Assembly (NCBI RefSeq): GCF_030247195.1
Contig: NC_080670.1
Span: 41,959,524 to 42,023,523 of the forward strand
From: Topomyia yanbarensis
Taxonomy: Eukaryota > Arthropoda > Insecta > Diptera > Culicidae
Reading direction: 5' to 3'
DNA length: 64,000 nt
Part shown: positions 53,441 through 63,965 of the stretch, in pieces
Layout of the letters: the number at the start of each line of letters is the position of its first letter
Position numbering within the stretch: the stretch's first letter is position 1
Position numbers and translations under genes: made by a program
Notes under the pieces: model-generated
Databases searched by the model: none
Told to the model about the DNA's origin: nothing
Seen by the model: the letters and a program-made list of their open reading frames with translations, nothing else

Positions 53441-54794
53441 GTCTTATGGTTTTGTAAAAAGTTAAAATTATTGCACAGTATGCGTCAAAAATTTAACTCT
53501 TGCAATTTTATATTTTTCTCCTTCTTTGGTAATTTACCACTCTGCCTCATTTGATATAAAACTCGACTGGACAAACTAGGGAATGGCAAACGACACATAT
53601 TTTTACATGTTCTTAAATGTAAATTGGGACGCTCATTTTATGTTCATCTTACGCGACATAGTTATTCAGCTGTTACTCTCAGATTTACACTCTGGACCAC
53701 CGTGCATAAAAATTTGAATGAGTTTTATTTATTGCCGTTTGGAACAAAAGATCACTCGATTTGTTTCCTTGCTGTTCCGAGTCCGATAGGATGGCCTTTT
53801 CACCGTTTTAACAAGGTTAAAAATCGATAAATATCAATCAACATTATTGTTCACTACATACATACAGCGCAAACCTGGCGCGATGTGACCGCACAATAAA
53901 ACCGCTAGCCAACGGTAGGTAAATCATCAGTTTATGGTTATCCGTGTACAAATGGAGAAAACCACGCTGCACTGGAAACAAATTCATTATCGAACTGAGC
54001 CCCGGAATGATATCATCCTTCGAATCGATATCGCGCGCCTGGTGCCATTTGTTTAGCATTAGGTGCCTACTTTTATTAGCATTCCCGCACTCGATCGTGC
54101 CGATTGATTTATGCCTTTCCCGGTGACTGAGCCGTAGTAGGTAGTAGGCTCTGCGGTACTGCTGACAAATAGCATTAGAATGGATGAACCGTCCGAACAG
54201 AACGGAGTATAGGTATGAAGCTAGTCAGTGCAATTGTTTTGTTGTTTGGCCTTGACTTGACCACAACGAGCAGACGCGCGCGAGTTAGGGCCGTTACTGT
54301 ATGCAACGGAGAAGCTTTGCCAGGTCGCGTTTTACACGGTTTCTCGATAGTGTCGTTCACGTGCTGCTCGTTTGACATTAATAAAAGGCGAGTGTAAAGG
54401 CCCAGCGATATATGATGTACAAGCAGGTGGTTATTTGTTTATGGTTGAATAAATAAATAATAGTTTATGAAACTGCTTCCAGCATCTCGTAGGGTCAGAC
54501 GGATAGACGATTTCTCACGCTTTGTGTTTTTCCCTTTATTTATGTAATCATGCCGAATGTTGTTTTTTTTTACAGTGGAGTAAATTATTCACCTCAGACA
54601 CTTTCGATATTGGTACGTGACAATAAATCCTTTAACCGACAAATTTGGAAGAAATTAGATGACAATTGACTTCAAAACACCTGTAAACCAAATTTGAAAC
54701 ATATTTCAAATTTAAATGTGTGTTCAAGTTAAATTTTAAAGCTTAATTTGATGTCTTCGGTAAATGTCATTTAAATTAATAATTTCACTATGCT
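53441..54794. other. probably unique DNA, one small candidate gene
   Basis: 53830-54420 is balanced in composition, without repeats, and contains a 60-codon candidate (54215-54397) and two AATAAA-type signals (54377, 54444). The rest shows nothing recognisable. Confidence 0.35.
54215..54397 (+). CDS. candidate small secreted peptide (unrecognised)
   Basis: ATG at 54215 opens MKLVSAIVLLFGLDLTTTSR, a plausible signal peptide: basic n-region and hydrophobic core. RARVRAVTVCNGEALPGRVL and a Cys-containing end (VSFTCCSFDINKRRV) follow. Three cysteines and dibasic sites would suit a processed peptide. AATAAA lies at the stop codon. There is no recognisable family, no second exon and only a moderate start context (AGGTATGA), so it may be chance. 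Confidence 0.2.
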   Translation: MKLVSAIVLLFGLDLTTTSRRARVRAVTVCNGEALPGRVLHGFSIVSFTCCSFDINKRRV

Positions 54795-54851
54795 ATATTT
54801 CACCCTAAGGAGGAAAATTTGGTAAAAACCAAAATTTCTCACTAGGGTGAA
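54795..54851. repeat. nested hairpin 1
   Basis: TTTCACCCTA and AAAATTTGGT on the left pair with ACCAAAATTT and TAGGGTGAAA on the right around AAAA. Confidence 0.8.
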
Positions 54852-54901
54852 AATTTGTTGGTAAAACCAGTCTTTGTACAGGAGGGCACAAATCCTTATT
54901 T

Positions 54902-54989
54902 CATACCCAGTTGCGTTTCGGCTTCGCCTCTTCGACAATAAGTTAGTGTTGGTTTCTGATGAGGCGAAGCCGAAACGCAACTAAGTATG
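54902..54989. repeat. hairpin 2 with 29-bp arms
   Basis: CATACCCAGTTGCGTTTCGG, then CTTCGCCTC (54902-54930), is mirrored by GAGGCGAAGCCGAAACGCAA, then CTAAGTATG (54961-54989), with two mismatches and a 30-bp loop. It lies 50 bp from hairpin 1. Confidence 0.9.
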
Positions 54990-55317
54990 AATTAATAATT
55001 TAATTTATTACATCTACCATCATTCACATGTAAAATTTCTGAAATTGTTACATTTAGATCAACCAATAGAAATAAAAAAATGACTAAAATATACTAAATT
55101 TCTGATTTCGACAACTGAAATCTAAACAGTGAAACGGTTTTGTAAAAGAGAACAGTTAGTTGATGTGGGTGGAATTAGCAAAAACATCTAATTTCTTTCT
55201 ATTGGATTGGTATGCTAGAAAAATACACAATTAGGCTTTAATAATACATTCAATTCATTATCTATGAATTGTTTTATTGTTTTCATTTTAATACAAATTT
55301 AAATCACATTAATCATG
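54990..55317. other. AT-rich flank of the half-LINE
   Basis: No feature seen. The last bases (GTGACCAAATTAG, 55318 on) are the left target duplication of the half-LINE. Confidence 0.5.
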
Positions 55318-55564
55318 GTGACCAAATTAGTTTTTTTTGATTCGTTTATTTGACACGGCTCAATGCGTTAGCTTAGAGGAGCCATGGGTCTTTATATATT
55401 TACGATATGCAAAAAATAAAAAATTCAATACATTTTATTTTGAGCCTGTAAGATCCCGTGCGCGCAACTTGCTATTGCGAGCGGAGATCTTTTTTCGCGT
55501 CGGGAAGATGTTCCTTCTTTCGTCAACTTCAGGGTTATCCACGTCTCTCTCGTTGTCGTTTACG

Positions 55565-57395
55565 CCCGTATCATCATCTTGATTACTGCCTTGATATTTG
55601 CGATCAAATGATCTTCCTGGCCCTTGTGGATCACGAATGTGAACACTCCATCCTTGGTGGTATTTAATTCACTGGTGGTATTAGTTGTTACATTCGAATT
55701 ACTCAGCGCAGCGTTTGCAGTTGTCATTATTGCCTTAACTGCAGCCACAAATTTGGCAACCGATTGTGGTTCAGGTAAAGATATTGGGGCTTGGGTGTTG
55801 GCATTTTTTTCTGCAACTGAGCTTTCCTTAGCAGTTTCTGGGCAGGGTTGTCCGTTGTGCGCCGTTTGTTCACAGAATTGGCACGTTTTAGTTTGTCCTT
55901 GATATGTACAAAGAGTTCGCTGTGTAATGGTATCACCCCTTTCTGTTTTGTACTGCAGGGTAAGGTAAACCAAGTAGCACTTGCAACATGTTCTAGAAAA
56001 ACAACAAAAGTTATTTGTTGCATTACAATGACAACTAAATTGCAAAAAACACTACTGTTGCATGTGTGAAACACAGCTGTTGCACGTTACATCTTAGTTA
56101 TTTATTTGTATTTCTAATGTTTTCTGAAACAATCAACTTTGACACATATTATGGATGTTTTTTGCAACGTGTTTGTGACTCTACTGCACAGCCAAAACAA
56201 TTTTGTTGAAAGCATCATCGCGAAAACTGGAGATGACATTATTATTCAACTTGTCAGCAAACTTGATTCTGAATACACTTATAAAACTTTTACTCAACTT
56301 GAGTTTGCAGCATAGAAGAAATGAAAACAACCGCCATATTTATTGATAGAATGAATTATTTCTCTAAAAAAATTGCTGACGAAAAGTTAATATGTTTAGA
56401 TCTTTGGATTAGAACCCAAAATATTCATCATTATTATGCTTCAAATTTTTGATTACTTCCGAAAAAAGCATATTTGAACACAGTGCTTTACGTACGATAA
56501 ATAAATCACAAAATAAGAATAAAATTTATTGAGTTTATATCAACGTTGTTTGAAGGCCCTTTAAAAATATCAAAGTATTTTCAAAAATTACTCGATTCAT
56601 TTTTATTGGTTATACATTTTCACCCATATTAATAATATTGTCATATTTGACTGTGGACGTAATATTTATGCTTTGTTTGCATAACAATTTCATGAAACAC
56701 ATTAAGTTTCATTTCATTTCGACAAAGTTGTTTTCAAAGCAATCGCTAGCATTATTGCAACAATCTTTGTTGTTATTATGATTCTTGGTACATCATTCGG
56801 AACAAATAAACATGTTGCCTATAAGCTCCACCTCCTGCGCTTTTTTAATTGCATAACAGTTGAATAACGCTTGCTGCACGAATATTTTCACAATTTAATG
56901 TTTGACATTGATGTTGTAAAAACAGCTTATCAACATACCGTGTTGCTTGGGAAGAGGGAATGGGTTGGTCTACCCGCATTCTCACCACAAAGACACCATT
57001 TGAAATACCTGGGAAGTAGTTTCTCCATGTGTCCTCCGTAATAGATTCCACTGCTCCGAAATACGACATAAATCTTTTAATTGCCACTTTGCAAGTAAGT
57101 GGAGATAAATCGTGTAATTTAACTTCTATATTTCCATTATCCATGTATATAGGGATCTTGATTTTAGCGTTGTCACAAACAAGCACGTGTTTTAAGTTGT
57201 TCTGCGAAATGAATCTTTTCGCCTGGACGAATTTGTTGAATGTTATCAGCACCGCATGCCTGACATGCTCAAGCTGTATGGAGGTGACTTCCGAAAACCG
57301 AAGCTGCATTTTCACCTTCAGCAGATGTTCCACATCTCGAATACTTGGTCTTATGCGAAAAGACCTGAAGTCAATGAAGACTCAGTCATCATGAT
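55565..57395 (-). pseudogene. ORF1 protein of the half-LINE, interrupted
   Basis: The N-terminal part (57395-56952) reads DFRSFRIRPSIRDVEHLLKV, KMQLRFSEVTSIQLEHVRHA, VLITFNKF, then an RRM-like region (KIPIYMDNGNIEVKLHDLSP, IKRFMSYFGAVESITEDTW, GISNGVFVVRMRV). Reading resumes beyond the insertion at 55968 with LTLQYKTERGDTITQ and a perfect knuckle CQFCEQTAHNGQPC (CX2CX4HX4C). An Ala/Thr/Asn-rich C-terminus follows (AAVKAIMTTANAALSNSNVT), ending MMIRA-stop. Such proteins chaperone LINE RNA. Coding sequence on both sides is well kept, apart from a frame change near the start. Confidence 0.85.
55969..56951. mobile_element. DNA element (GTTGCA word family) inserted in ORF1
   Basis: ACCAAGTAGCACTTGCAACA at the left and GTTGATAAGCTG-type sequence ending TGTTGCTTGGG at the right are inverted (CCAAGYARCAC, reverse-complemented). 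The ORF1 frame stops at one edge and resumes at the other. The word GTTGCA/TGCAAC recurs inside both ends (55983, 56017, 56046, 56058, 56080, 56163; 56812, 56878). No transposase is recognised. The target duplication is not resolved; at most 2-3 bp can be proposed. Confidence 0.65.
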
Positions 57396-57562
57396 AGGTC
57401 ACGCAAGAATAAAATTAACGGGATCCTTTGTTCTTCAGACAATGCATACAAGTAACTGTTTTTTTTTTCGTTCGCTTTGCACTGGCTCGGATAGAAGCCG
57501 GAGCACACTGAGTATCGTGACCGATGTGTTTGATGGTTGCAAATAGACTGTGACCAAATTAG

Positions 57563-58304
57563 TTGTTTAAGGACATTATACAAGCGAGCCACAACATAGC
57601 TCCTACGCCGCACACACCCCTCTCCCCTGCCTAACCATGTATCTGACATGAGCAAATGTAAAAATACGTTTTTCAATACACTAACCTTGCCGCTGTACCA
57701 CGAAATTGCTACTTGAGGAAGCTAGAACATTTTCCTATACATTCAACCCGAGTTTTAGACGGAATTCCATTTGTAGCTCTTATTTTGTGCGAAAACATCA
57801 CCCCTCTTCCCTGGGGGTTTCTTTTCGAAACACTCTTATTTTTCTTCTTCTCATTTTTAGTGCACTTTTTCAAATGCACTTTAATCACACACCACTGCAA
57901 AAACACCCGCGAAACTTTAATCGTTTTCTAACAAAACTTCAAATTTTCTGCCAATGTGCAGATGGCCGAAGGAAAATGTCCGAAAACTCCGATTTGTGCG
58001 TTTGAATTTTCACTTCGAAATCCATTTTTTCTCAATGTAAACAAGCGCAACGGTGCCTAGCAACAAGCGGGCGTTCCTGGCTTCCACATATCTTCACCTT
58101 AAAGGCACATTGAATCAAATGTTAAAACCTGTTGCACTTAGAATTCGGACACATTATTAATTCTGTAGCAGCACCTCTAGTGGTCGGATTTGGAAAGCGC
58201 TAACAGTGAATTGTTTGAAAAATATACGTGTTTCGGTGGTGAAAACAGCGTCTTGATGCAATCAGTAAAAAGTGGTGCTGGACGATAGATAAGAACCACA
58301 AAAA
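57563..58304. other. unclassified; possible 5' region of the next candidate
   Basis: Open frames on both strands at 57700-58005 overlap and are unrecognised. 58140-58304 has moderate GC and precedes the ATG at 58305. Confidence 0.3.
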
Positions 58305-58713
58305 ATGCAAGCTTGTTTTTGCCGACAAATTTGCTTAGAAACAGATGATCTGGCAAGCAGCAACGGGGTCAAAACTAAACTTTTCATTCCCGATGAAAAC
58401 GTTGGACTTGAAGCTGTATATGCAAGAGTGCCGCGAGAAGGTCCAATGAAGGTCTGGGTGGATTTGACCAGCTGCCACTTAAGCCGGGAGGTGCTATAGG
58501 GTGACAATAAAAGGTGTCTCGTCCGTAAGGACAATATTTCACGTAGCAGTCCACAATTCCAACTAATTGAAAAGCAATTAATGAAATCCGGAACGACAAC
58601 TCCGGACGCTGCACAAATAGCTCGACGTTGGAACAAAATGCCGCTGAGATAGACAGGCCGGGTTTTCTAAGTAAGTGTGAAGACTTAATTTTCTTTTCTC
58701 ATCTTCCATCTAG
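58305..58713 (+). CDS. candidate gene or pseudogene fragment (unrecognised)
   Basis: ATG at 58305 (context AAAAAATGC) opens 64 codons: MQACFCRQICLETDDLASSN, then GVKTKLFIPDENVGLEAVYA and RVPREGPMKVWVDLTSCHLS. A second frame at ~58556-58650 gives IEKQLMKSGTTTPDAAQIAR and RWNKMPLR-stop. Beyond it, AA|GTAAGTGTG (58671) and TTTTCTTTTCTCATCTTCCA followed by TCTAG (to 58713) form textbook donor and acceptor sites, but they would bound an intron of only 43 bp. CxCxxxC near the N-terminus is suggestive of metal binding but matches no family for certain. An antisense frame across the same bases is unsupported. Confidence 0.25.
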
Positions 58714-58999
58714 CACAACTTCTTTAAGGCGGCATCGAGACAAAACTTTCATCACTGAATGACAAATCGCTGTCTTTACCTTTCAAATCCGACAGCTGGA
58801 TGCGCTGGTACAGAATAAATAATATGTCCTAATTTTAAACGAAACAGACTATAAATTTTTGAGTAAGAGCTTTTGCTTGCTATGAGTCGCGAAGGGAATT
58901 CTTGTAAGGAACTTCATTGACAAAAAGCCTGAGCCTGAAAGAAATGACAAATTAAAATGATGATTGAACAGGCTCCTTCTCTCGGGATTAACTTGATCT
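58714..58999. other. no recognisable feature
   Basis: Short stretch between the candidate fragment and the truncated hAT-like end; probably the decayed interior of that element. Confidence 0.35.
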
Positions 59000-59121
59000 G
59001 AAAATTTTTGAAACATGTCTAGGATTGAGACTGAAACATTCGAGGTAAAATAAAGAACGCTTCCCAAAATCGTCGAAATAAAGGACATATCCCTTTATAA
59101 TAAGGACGGTTGGTAACCCTA
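59000..59121. mobile_element. truncated right end of the TAAGGACA hAT-like family
   Basis: GAGGTAAAATAAAGAACGC, TTCCCAAAATCGTCGAAATA, AAGGACATATCC and TAAGGACGGTTGGTAACCCT, then A, correspond closely to 50490-50571. The matching left terminus was not found, so the element is truncated or its start is unrecognisable. Confidence 0.75.
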
Positions 59122-59623
59122 CATTAGTGCATTTTTTACACCATTGCAATGTAGCAGTAATCTACTCCGATGACAATTCAATCCATCTTCATTAGCCGGA
59201 TGGCATACAGAAAAAAAATCCTGCTAATGATTTTACATCAAAAGGGTAGACAATAGTCTTTGATCGATAATGACACAATGACAGCCACAAAGCGAAGTGA
59301 TTAAAAAAGTATCAGCATCCACACAAAAACGTACTAATTGCTAATGTAATTTCAATAATTGATTGACTGTGATAAAATCAATCACAATTGCCATTATTAT
59401 TGTTATGTTCAGCATAATGAGGGTAGGATAATCCTTCCAGCAGTGACAAGGGCAGCAAATGGATGGAAATGATGTAGCTTGATTGATGCACTTCCCGTGC
59501 CATTTTCAATTGTGTATTACTAGGGTCGATGTACCAAAAAAAAAAAAATATAATAATTGCTTCTTAATCAATTTAGGTATTCAAAACCGCTTGTACTACT
59601 ACAGGAACACATGTAGCAATAGT
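59122..59623. other. no recognisable feature
   Basis: AT-rich DNA with an A-run at 59537-59548; no gene, paired termini or tandem structure seen. Confidence 0.45.
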
Positions 59624-59631
59624 GGTGCAAT

Positions 59632-60036
59632 CAGAGTTAAAAATATTCAAATTCATTGAATGAAAATTGATCATATTCAGCCGCATTCATTTTCAATATT
59701 CAGTGACGCAGCTGACAACGTCAAACGAACAAAGTGCCCATTCATCCATGCAGATTTTCATTCGGCTCCGATTATTACACGAAGCGACCGTACAGCAACG
59801 AATCAAACGCATCAAAGTAGGCCCTGGCACAATATAAGCGATGATGATTGTTGTTTCATATGCTTTATCGGCATTTGAAAACATTTTCCTAGATAATTAG
59901 TGTAATGAATATATTGTACGATATTCAACTGAATGAATAAGATTGAGAGTTGAATGAATATTGTTTCTATTCATCGCGAGTCGCAACAGGTTCATTTTCA
60001 GCCGTCAAAAAAGAGCTTCGATTATTTTTAACTCTG
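59632..60036. mobile_element. non-autonomous hAT-like element, ATTCATTC word family
   Basis: Inverted termini CAGAGTTAAAAATA (59632) and ATTTTTAACTCTG (ending 60036) are flanked by a perfect 8-bp duplication GGTGCAAT (59624-59631 and 60037-60044). The words ATTCATTS/GAATGAAT cluster near both ends (59650, 59661, 59683, 59740, 59907, 59931, 59952, 59973). The 405-bp interior has no transposase; the two overlapping frames on opposite strands are chance. Confidence 0.92.
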
Positions 60037-60169
60037 GGTGCAATTGCTAATTTCGGTTCTCGTTGCTACAAATCCCGTTGATTTCTTATAGCATTAAATC
60101 AACTATCGGTGCAAGGAAACTTAAACTTCCACCCATTTTTTTCGATTGTTGTTTAAGCATTTATTAATA

Positions 60170-60511
60170 ACTAGCTTATACCCATCGCGCGTTGCTGCGA
60201 CTTTCAACGAAATAAGAAAAAAACACAATTTGTGCCGAAGCGCCATCTGGCGGGCAGATAATCCCCAATCAATAGCACACAAACACGCTCCATAACAAAT
60301 ACCTACTATGCTATCGTTTTTTATTGATATTTTTCGGTGAATCACCGAAAAATATCAATAAAAAACGATAGCATTTACCAACGGTGACCAAAAATAGAAA
60401 ACAAATACCTACTATGTACAAATTTTTACGGCAATCGATTAAGCCGTTTGGGAGTCTATAAATCATATACATACAAACATTGACTTTTATAGATATAGAT
60501 AGATAGATAGA
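60170..60511 (+). mobile_element. RTE-/SINE-like element copy 2, with an internal 106-bp duplication insert
   Basis: ACTAGCTTATACCCATCGCG to TTGACTTTTATAGATATAGA, plus a TAGA tail, matches 12991-13220 at about 90 percent. Relative to that copy it carries extra sequence: AACAAATACCTACTATG occurs twice (60294-60310, 60400-60416) and a palindrome plus CATTTACCAACGGTGACC lies between. No long coding sequence; the minus-strand frame shared by both copies is a shadow. Confidence 0.75.
60311..60371. repeat. 61-bp perfect palindrome
   Basis: CTATCGTTTTTTATTGATAT, then TTTTCGGTGA, one central A, and the exact reverse complement. Arms are 30 bp without a mismatch. It lies immediately after the first of two 17-bp direct repeats. 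Confidence 0.97.
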
Positions 60512-61374
60512 GTTTCATCGTAGCCTGATTTAAATGGAATGAATTAATAAAAAATATTACTGCAGCTTTCGGTACACCCAAACTATAAGTGCACACACGC
60601 TACTTATCTGCATCGTATGGCAGGCGAAAATTTTAATTTTCTCCAAAACTTTTAGAAATTTACTGATAATATGGTTGAATCACGCGATTACTGCTTTGGA
60701 AGAAACTGTCGGAAGAAATTTTAATTGTAGCAAGATAGTAAAGACATCAATAAGCAAAAAATATGCATTGCTTAGATCTCTTGTCATACACTCATCCATC
60801 TGGAATCTGTCATTTTTGTAAAATTTGATCAAATGTTATGTTCCTACGAAGTCTAATAGAAAATTTCGAAGAAAAACAGTCTACAAAATTCTGCAAGCCT
60901 GAAGCATCAATCTTGAACAGCTTTGCAGTCCACCAAAAAGTGACCTACTTCACAACAAAGAAAATACTTATTGTTGTTTTATTTATCTTAAAAATATCAA
61001 ATATCACAGAAAGTACTTTGAAATAACTCAATCTCTTCGCCTACCAAACTCTCTAACTAACCCCCGCCTTTCAGTAGGCGCAAAACAATTGAGTCCGCCC
61101 GTGCTTTAGAAATACCTACAGAAGCATGTTATAAGATGCCTTAGTATTATAAGATGCATCACGTGTATCTGAAATATGACAAGTGTGTGTCGATAGGCGC
61201 ATTACCCTTCCTACCTACACACCGCCGAAAATATTTTTGCATGAGAATTCCACCCAAACTCAGAAGCAGTACACATACGGATCTCAAAGGAAAGAACAGC
61301 GTGTTCGAAGAAGAATGCGAAGAGTGGCAGATTTAACAAACACAGAGCAGATTTCTTGCGCGTTTTTTCAAAAA
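60512..61374. other. no recognisable feature
   Basis: AT-rich sequence with chance frames only (60838-61026, 61154-61440). No repeats pair within it. Confidence 0.4.
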
Positions 61375-61587
61375 GACATATCTGCAATGAGTGACTCTCT
61401 TTGTTTACTTTCTCTTTCGATTTGTACGGCGTTACTATAGCATTTTTCACTTATTTTGCCGTACAGATCGAAAGACGGTGGTTTTGACTAGCATATTATG
61501 CAAAGAGTTGAGGGATAAATGTTAAAGCGACCGAATTATTAACAGAAGAGAAAGTAAACAAAGAGAGTCACTCATTGTAGATATGAC
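61375..61587. repeat. foldback MITE with ~42-bp arms
   Basis: GACATATCTGCAATGAGTGA, then CTCTCTTTGTTTACTTTCTCTT (61375-61416), is mirrored at 61546-61587 with about one mismatch. Inside is a second inverted pair (TCGATTTGTACGGCG near 61417 and GCCGTACAGATCGA near 61457). No coding capacity. Confidence 0.9.
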
Positions 61588-61948
61588 GTTTTGAATTAAA
61601 GGTCTAGGTTTAAGCACAGAGAACAGACATTTAAGCTACAACAAAAAATTTCCGAAAAACCTGTATAAACATTTAAATGAAAATACGTTGCAAATCGCCA
61701 TCGCATACAGGTTCGCATGCGTGAGTCACCGTTTTATCCAAGTTTGCATACAAGTCCTGTATAGCGATTGCTGGCCGATCGAAGCGCCGACCAGTGGCAA
61801 GTTGCTACTTGCTGTTGTCATTTCAAAGCGACAGTTGAATTTCTTACACAAGTTGAAAACTTTACTTGTATGTCAGTTCACAGTGGTTTAAGTTAATTTG
61901 CATAAGGTGTATGAAAAGAGATTATAACTACTAGAGGTCGCATACCAC
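61588..61948. other. no recognisable feature
   Basis: A plus frame at 61688-61891 is unrecognised. CATACCAC (61941-61948) is the expected left target duplication of the next element. Confidence 0.4.
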
Positions 61949-62470
61949 CAGCGATGCCAACCTTCCAGTTGAAACTGGTTTCTTCCAGTTTTTTACAACA
62001 TCCAGTCAGACAATCGGATAAATCTTCCAGTTTTTTGAAATTTGAGACAGTTTTATCCAGTTTTTTTTAATATTCATTTATTTAGTTTTTTTCTCACAAA
62101 TTGTAACTTGATTCATAGAATTTTCAAGCAAGCGATGGGATGATGCCGAGTACCCCAGAATAAGATTTTAATCCACCGTAATATGAACTCTTTTTATACC
62201 ACTTGTGAGTAAAACGGTTCCGGAATATACATTTTGATTCGATTTCAAATGAATTTTACTCAAACATAATGGTGGCAGTACATTGTGTCAAATGTTTTGA
62301 TGAACATTTGTAAAATTTTCCAGCTAGTTGCTATAGTGGTATCGCAAGAAAGGTTTAAGCGCATCCTCAAGTTTAGCAAATGGTCTTTAATTTAGGATTT
62401 TGTGGATGTTTAGATTGAAACCTTCAAACCTGTGAAATTCGACTGTAACTATTACAATTACAATCAAATT

Positions 62471-62752
<282 letters not shown>

Positions 62753-62879
62753 AATTTGTATAACAATATTAAAAAAACCGACTCGAATTGTCAGTAAAAG
62801 GTATTGATCATACGTGTTTACTCAAAATTACGTTCATTGAATCGTTGACTTGAATATTACAAGGGTAAAGTAGGTTTTT

Positions 62880-63965
62880 GCCTTTCTCATATAGAAAGGT
62901 TATGCAATCACTCTGAAAAACATCAATCTAATCCCGGCCCGGAGGGCCGAGTGTCATATCCCATTCGACTCAGTTCGTCGAGATCGGAAAAAGTCTGTAT
63001 GTGTGTGTATGTGTGTGTATGTGTGTGTATGTGTGTGTATGTGTGTGTGTATGTATGTGCGTATGTGTCAAATAATGTCACTCATTTTTCTCAGAGATGG
63101 CTGGACCGATTTGCCCAAACTTAGTCTCAAATGAAAGGTGCAACCTTCCCATCGGCTGCTATTGAATTTTGGATCGATCGGAATTCTGGTTCCGGAATTA
63201 CGGGTTTCAGAGTGCGGCCACACAGAAATTTCTCATATAAACTATAGGAAAAATTAAAAATAGAATTTTTATTTTTGATGCTAAATGTCTTTAAGGTGCA
63301 TGAAACGTCGAGATTTGATGCAAGCTCGAAAAAAAAATTGACGACTATTCACTTTTTTGGATTTTGGCACATTTTTGCCTTTCTCATATAGAAAGGTTAT
63401 GCAATCACTCTGAAAAACGTCAACCTAATCCCGGCCAAATTTTTTTTTCGACTCGCATAAGGTTTCTGGATTTTAATAGGGGCGTAGTTGATGGTTTAAG
63501 GAGAGTGGTTACACCCCCCCCCTCTACCGTTCACTCCCCTCCCTTAAAAATCTCCTTAAATCACCCCTCAGCCCTCATACCCCTCCCCGTCAACCCCATC
63601 ATCTTTAAACCACCACTATATCACAAAGCATACCAATTTAAGCTGGGGAGTCGTTCGTTCATGGAACTTTCGCCCTCCTCACATACCCACCCCCGCATGA
63701 CAAAATGAGTTAGCAAGCAGATAACATTGATCAAATACTGGTTAGGCTAATGAAGTACGATATTTTTTTGTTTCAAGTGTTTCACCGTCGACACGTAGCT
63801 CATCAAGTTCGTGGCTGGCAAGCCATTGTGTATAAATGCAAAGTGTACTAAGAATGTAATGCACATTTCCACAACTATGTTGAACATAAAAAGCCTCCGT
63901 GCTATAGTTTAGAGAAATGAGAAAGGCACAATTGCACCGCTAGGTGGATTAAAGCAGGTTTTTTT
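62880..63965 (+). repeat. composite copy of the dispersed 'CTCAGTTCGTCGAG' family
   Basis: It starts GCCTTTCTCATATAGAAAGG, then TTATGCAATCACTCTGAAAA. CCCGGCCCGGAGGGCCGAG, CGACTCAGTTCGTCGAGATC, a microsatellite, and GGCTGGACCGATTTGCCCAA with CTCAAATGAAAGGTGCAACC follow. The start module is repeated at 63377-63435. A C-rich stretch (63510-63640) intervenes, and the copy ends with CACAATTGCACCGCTAGGTG and GATTAAAGCAGG. The end matches 26126-26200 inverted. It is nested in the CCAGTTTT hAT-like element. No function can be assigned. Confidence 0.7.
62996..63068. repeat. (GTATGTGTGT)n microsatellite
   Basis: A 10-bp unit GTATGTGTGT is repeated about five times and then degenerates into GTATGTATGTGC. 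The other copies of the family carry CA/GT-rich sequence at the same place. Confidence 0.93.

Larger units (their letters stand above)
55318..57562 (-). mobile_element. ORF1-only half-LINE with target-site duplication
   Basis: GTGACCAAATTAG occurs at 55318-55330 and again at 57550-57562, with TT following both copies: a 13-15-bp duplication. Between them, on the minus strand, lie a short 5'UTR from 57549, one ORF1 (57395-55565, split by a DNA insertion at 55969-56951), a 3'UTR and an A-rich end (T-run 55331-55338 on the plus strand). There is no endonuclease, RT or room for one. Both ends are complete, so this is a dedicated ORF1-only non-autonomous element, comparable in layout to mammalian HAL1. 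Without the insertion it is about 1.24 kb. Confidence 0.85.
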
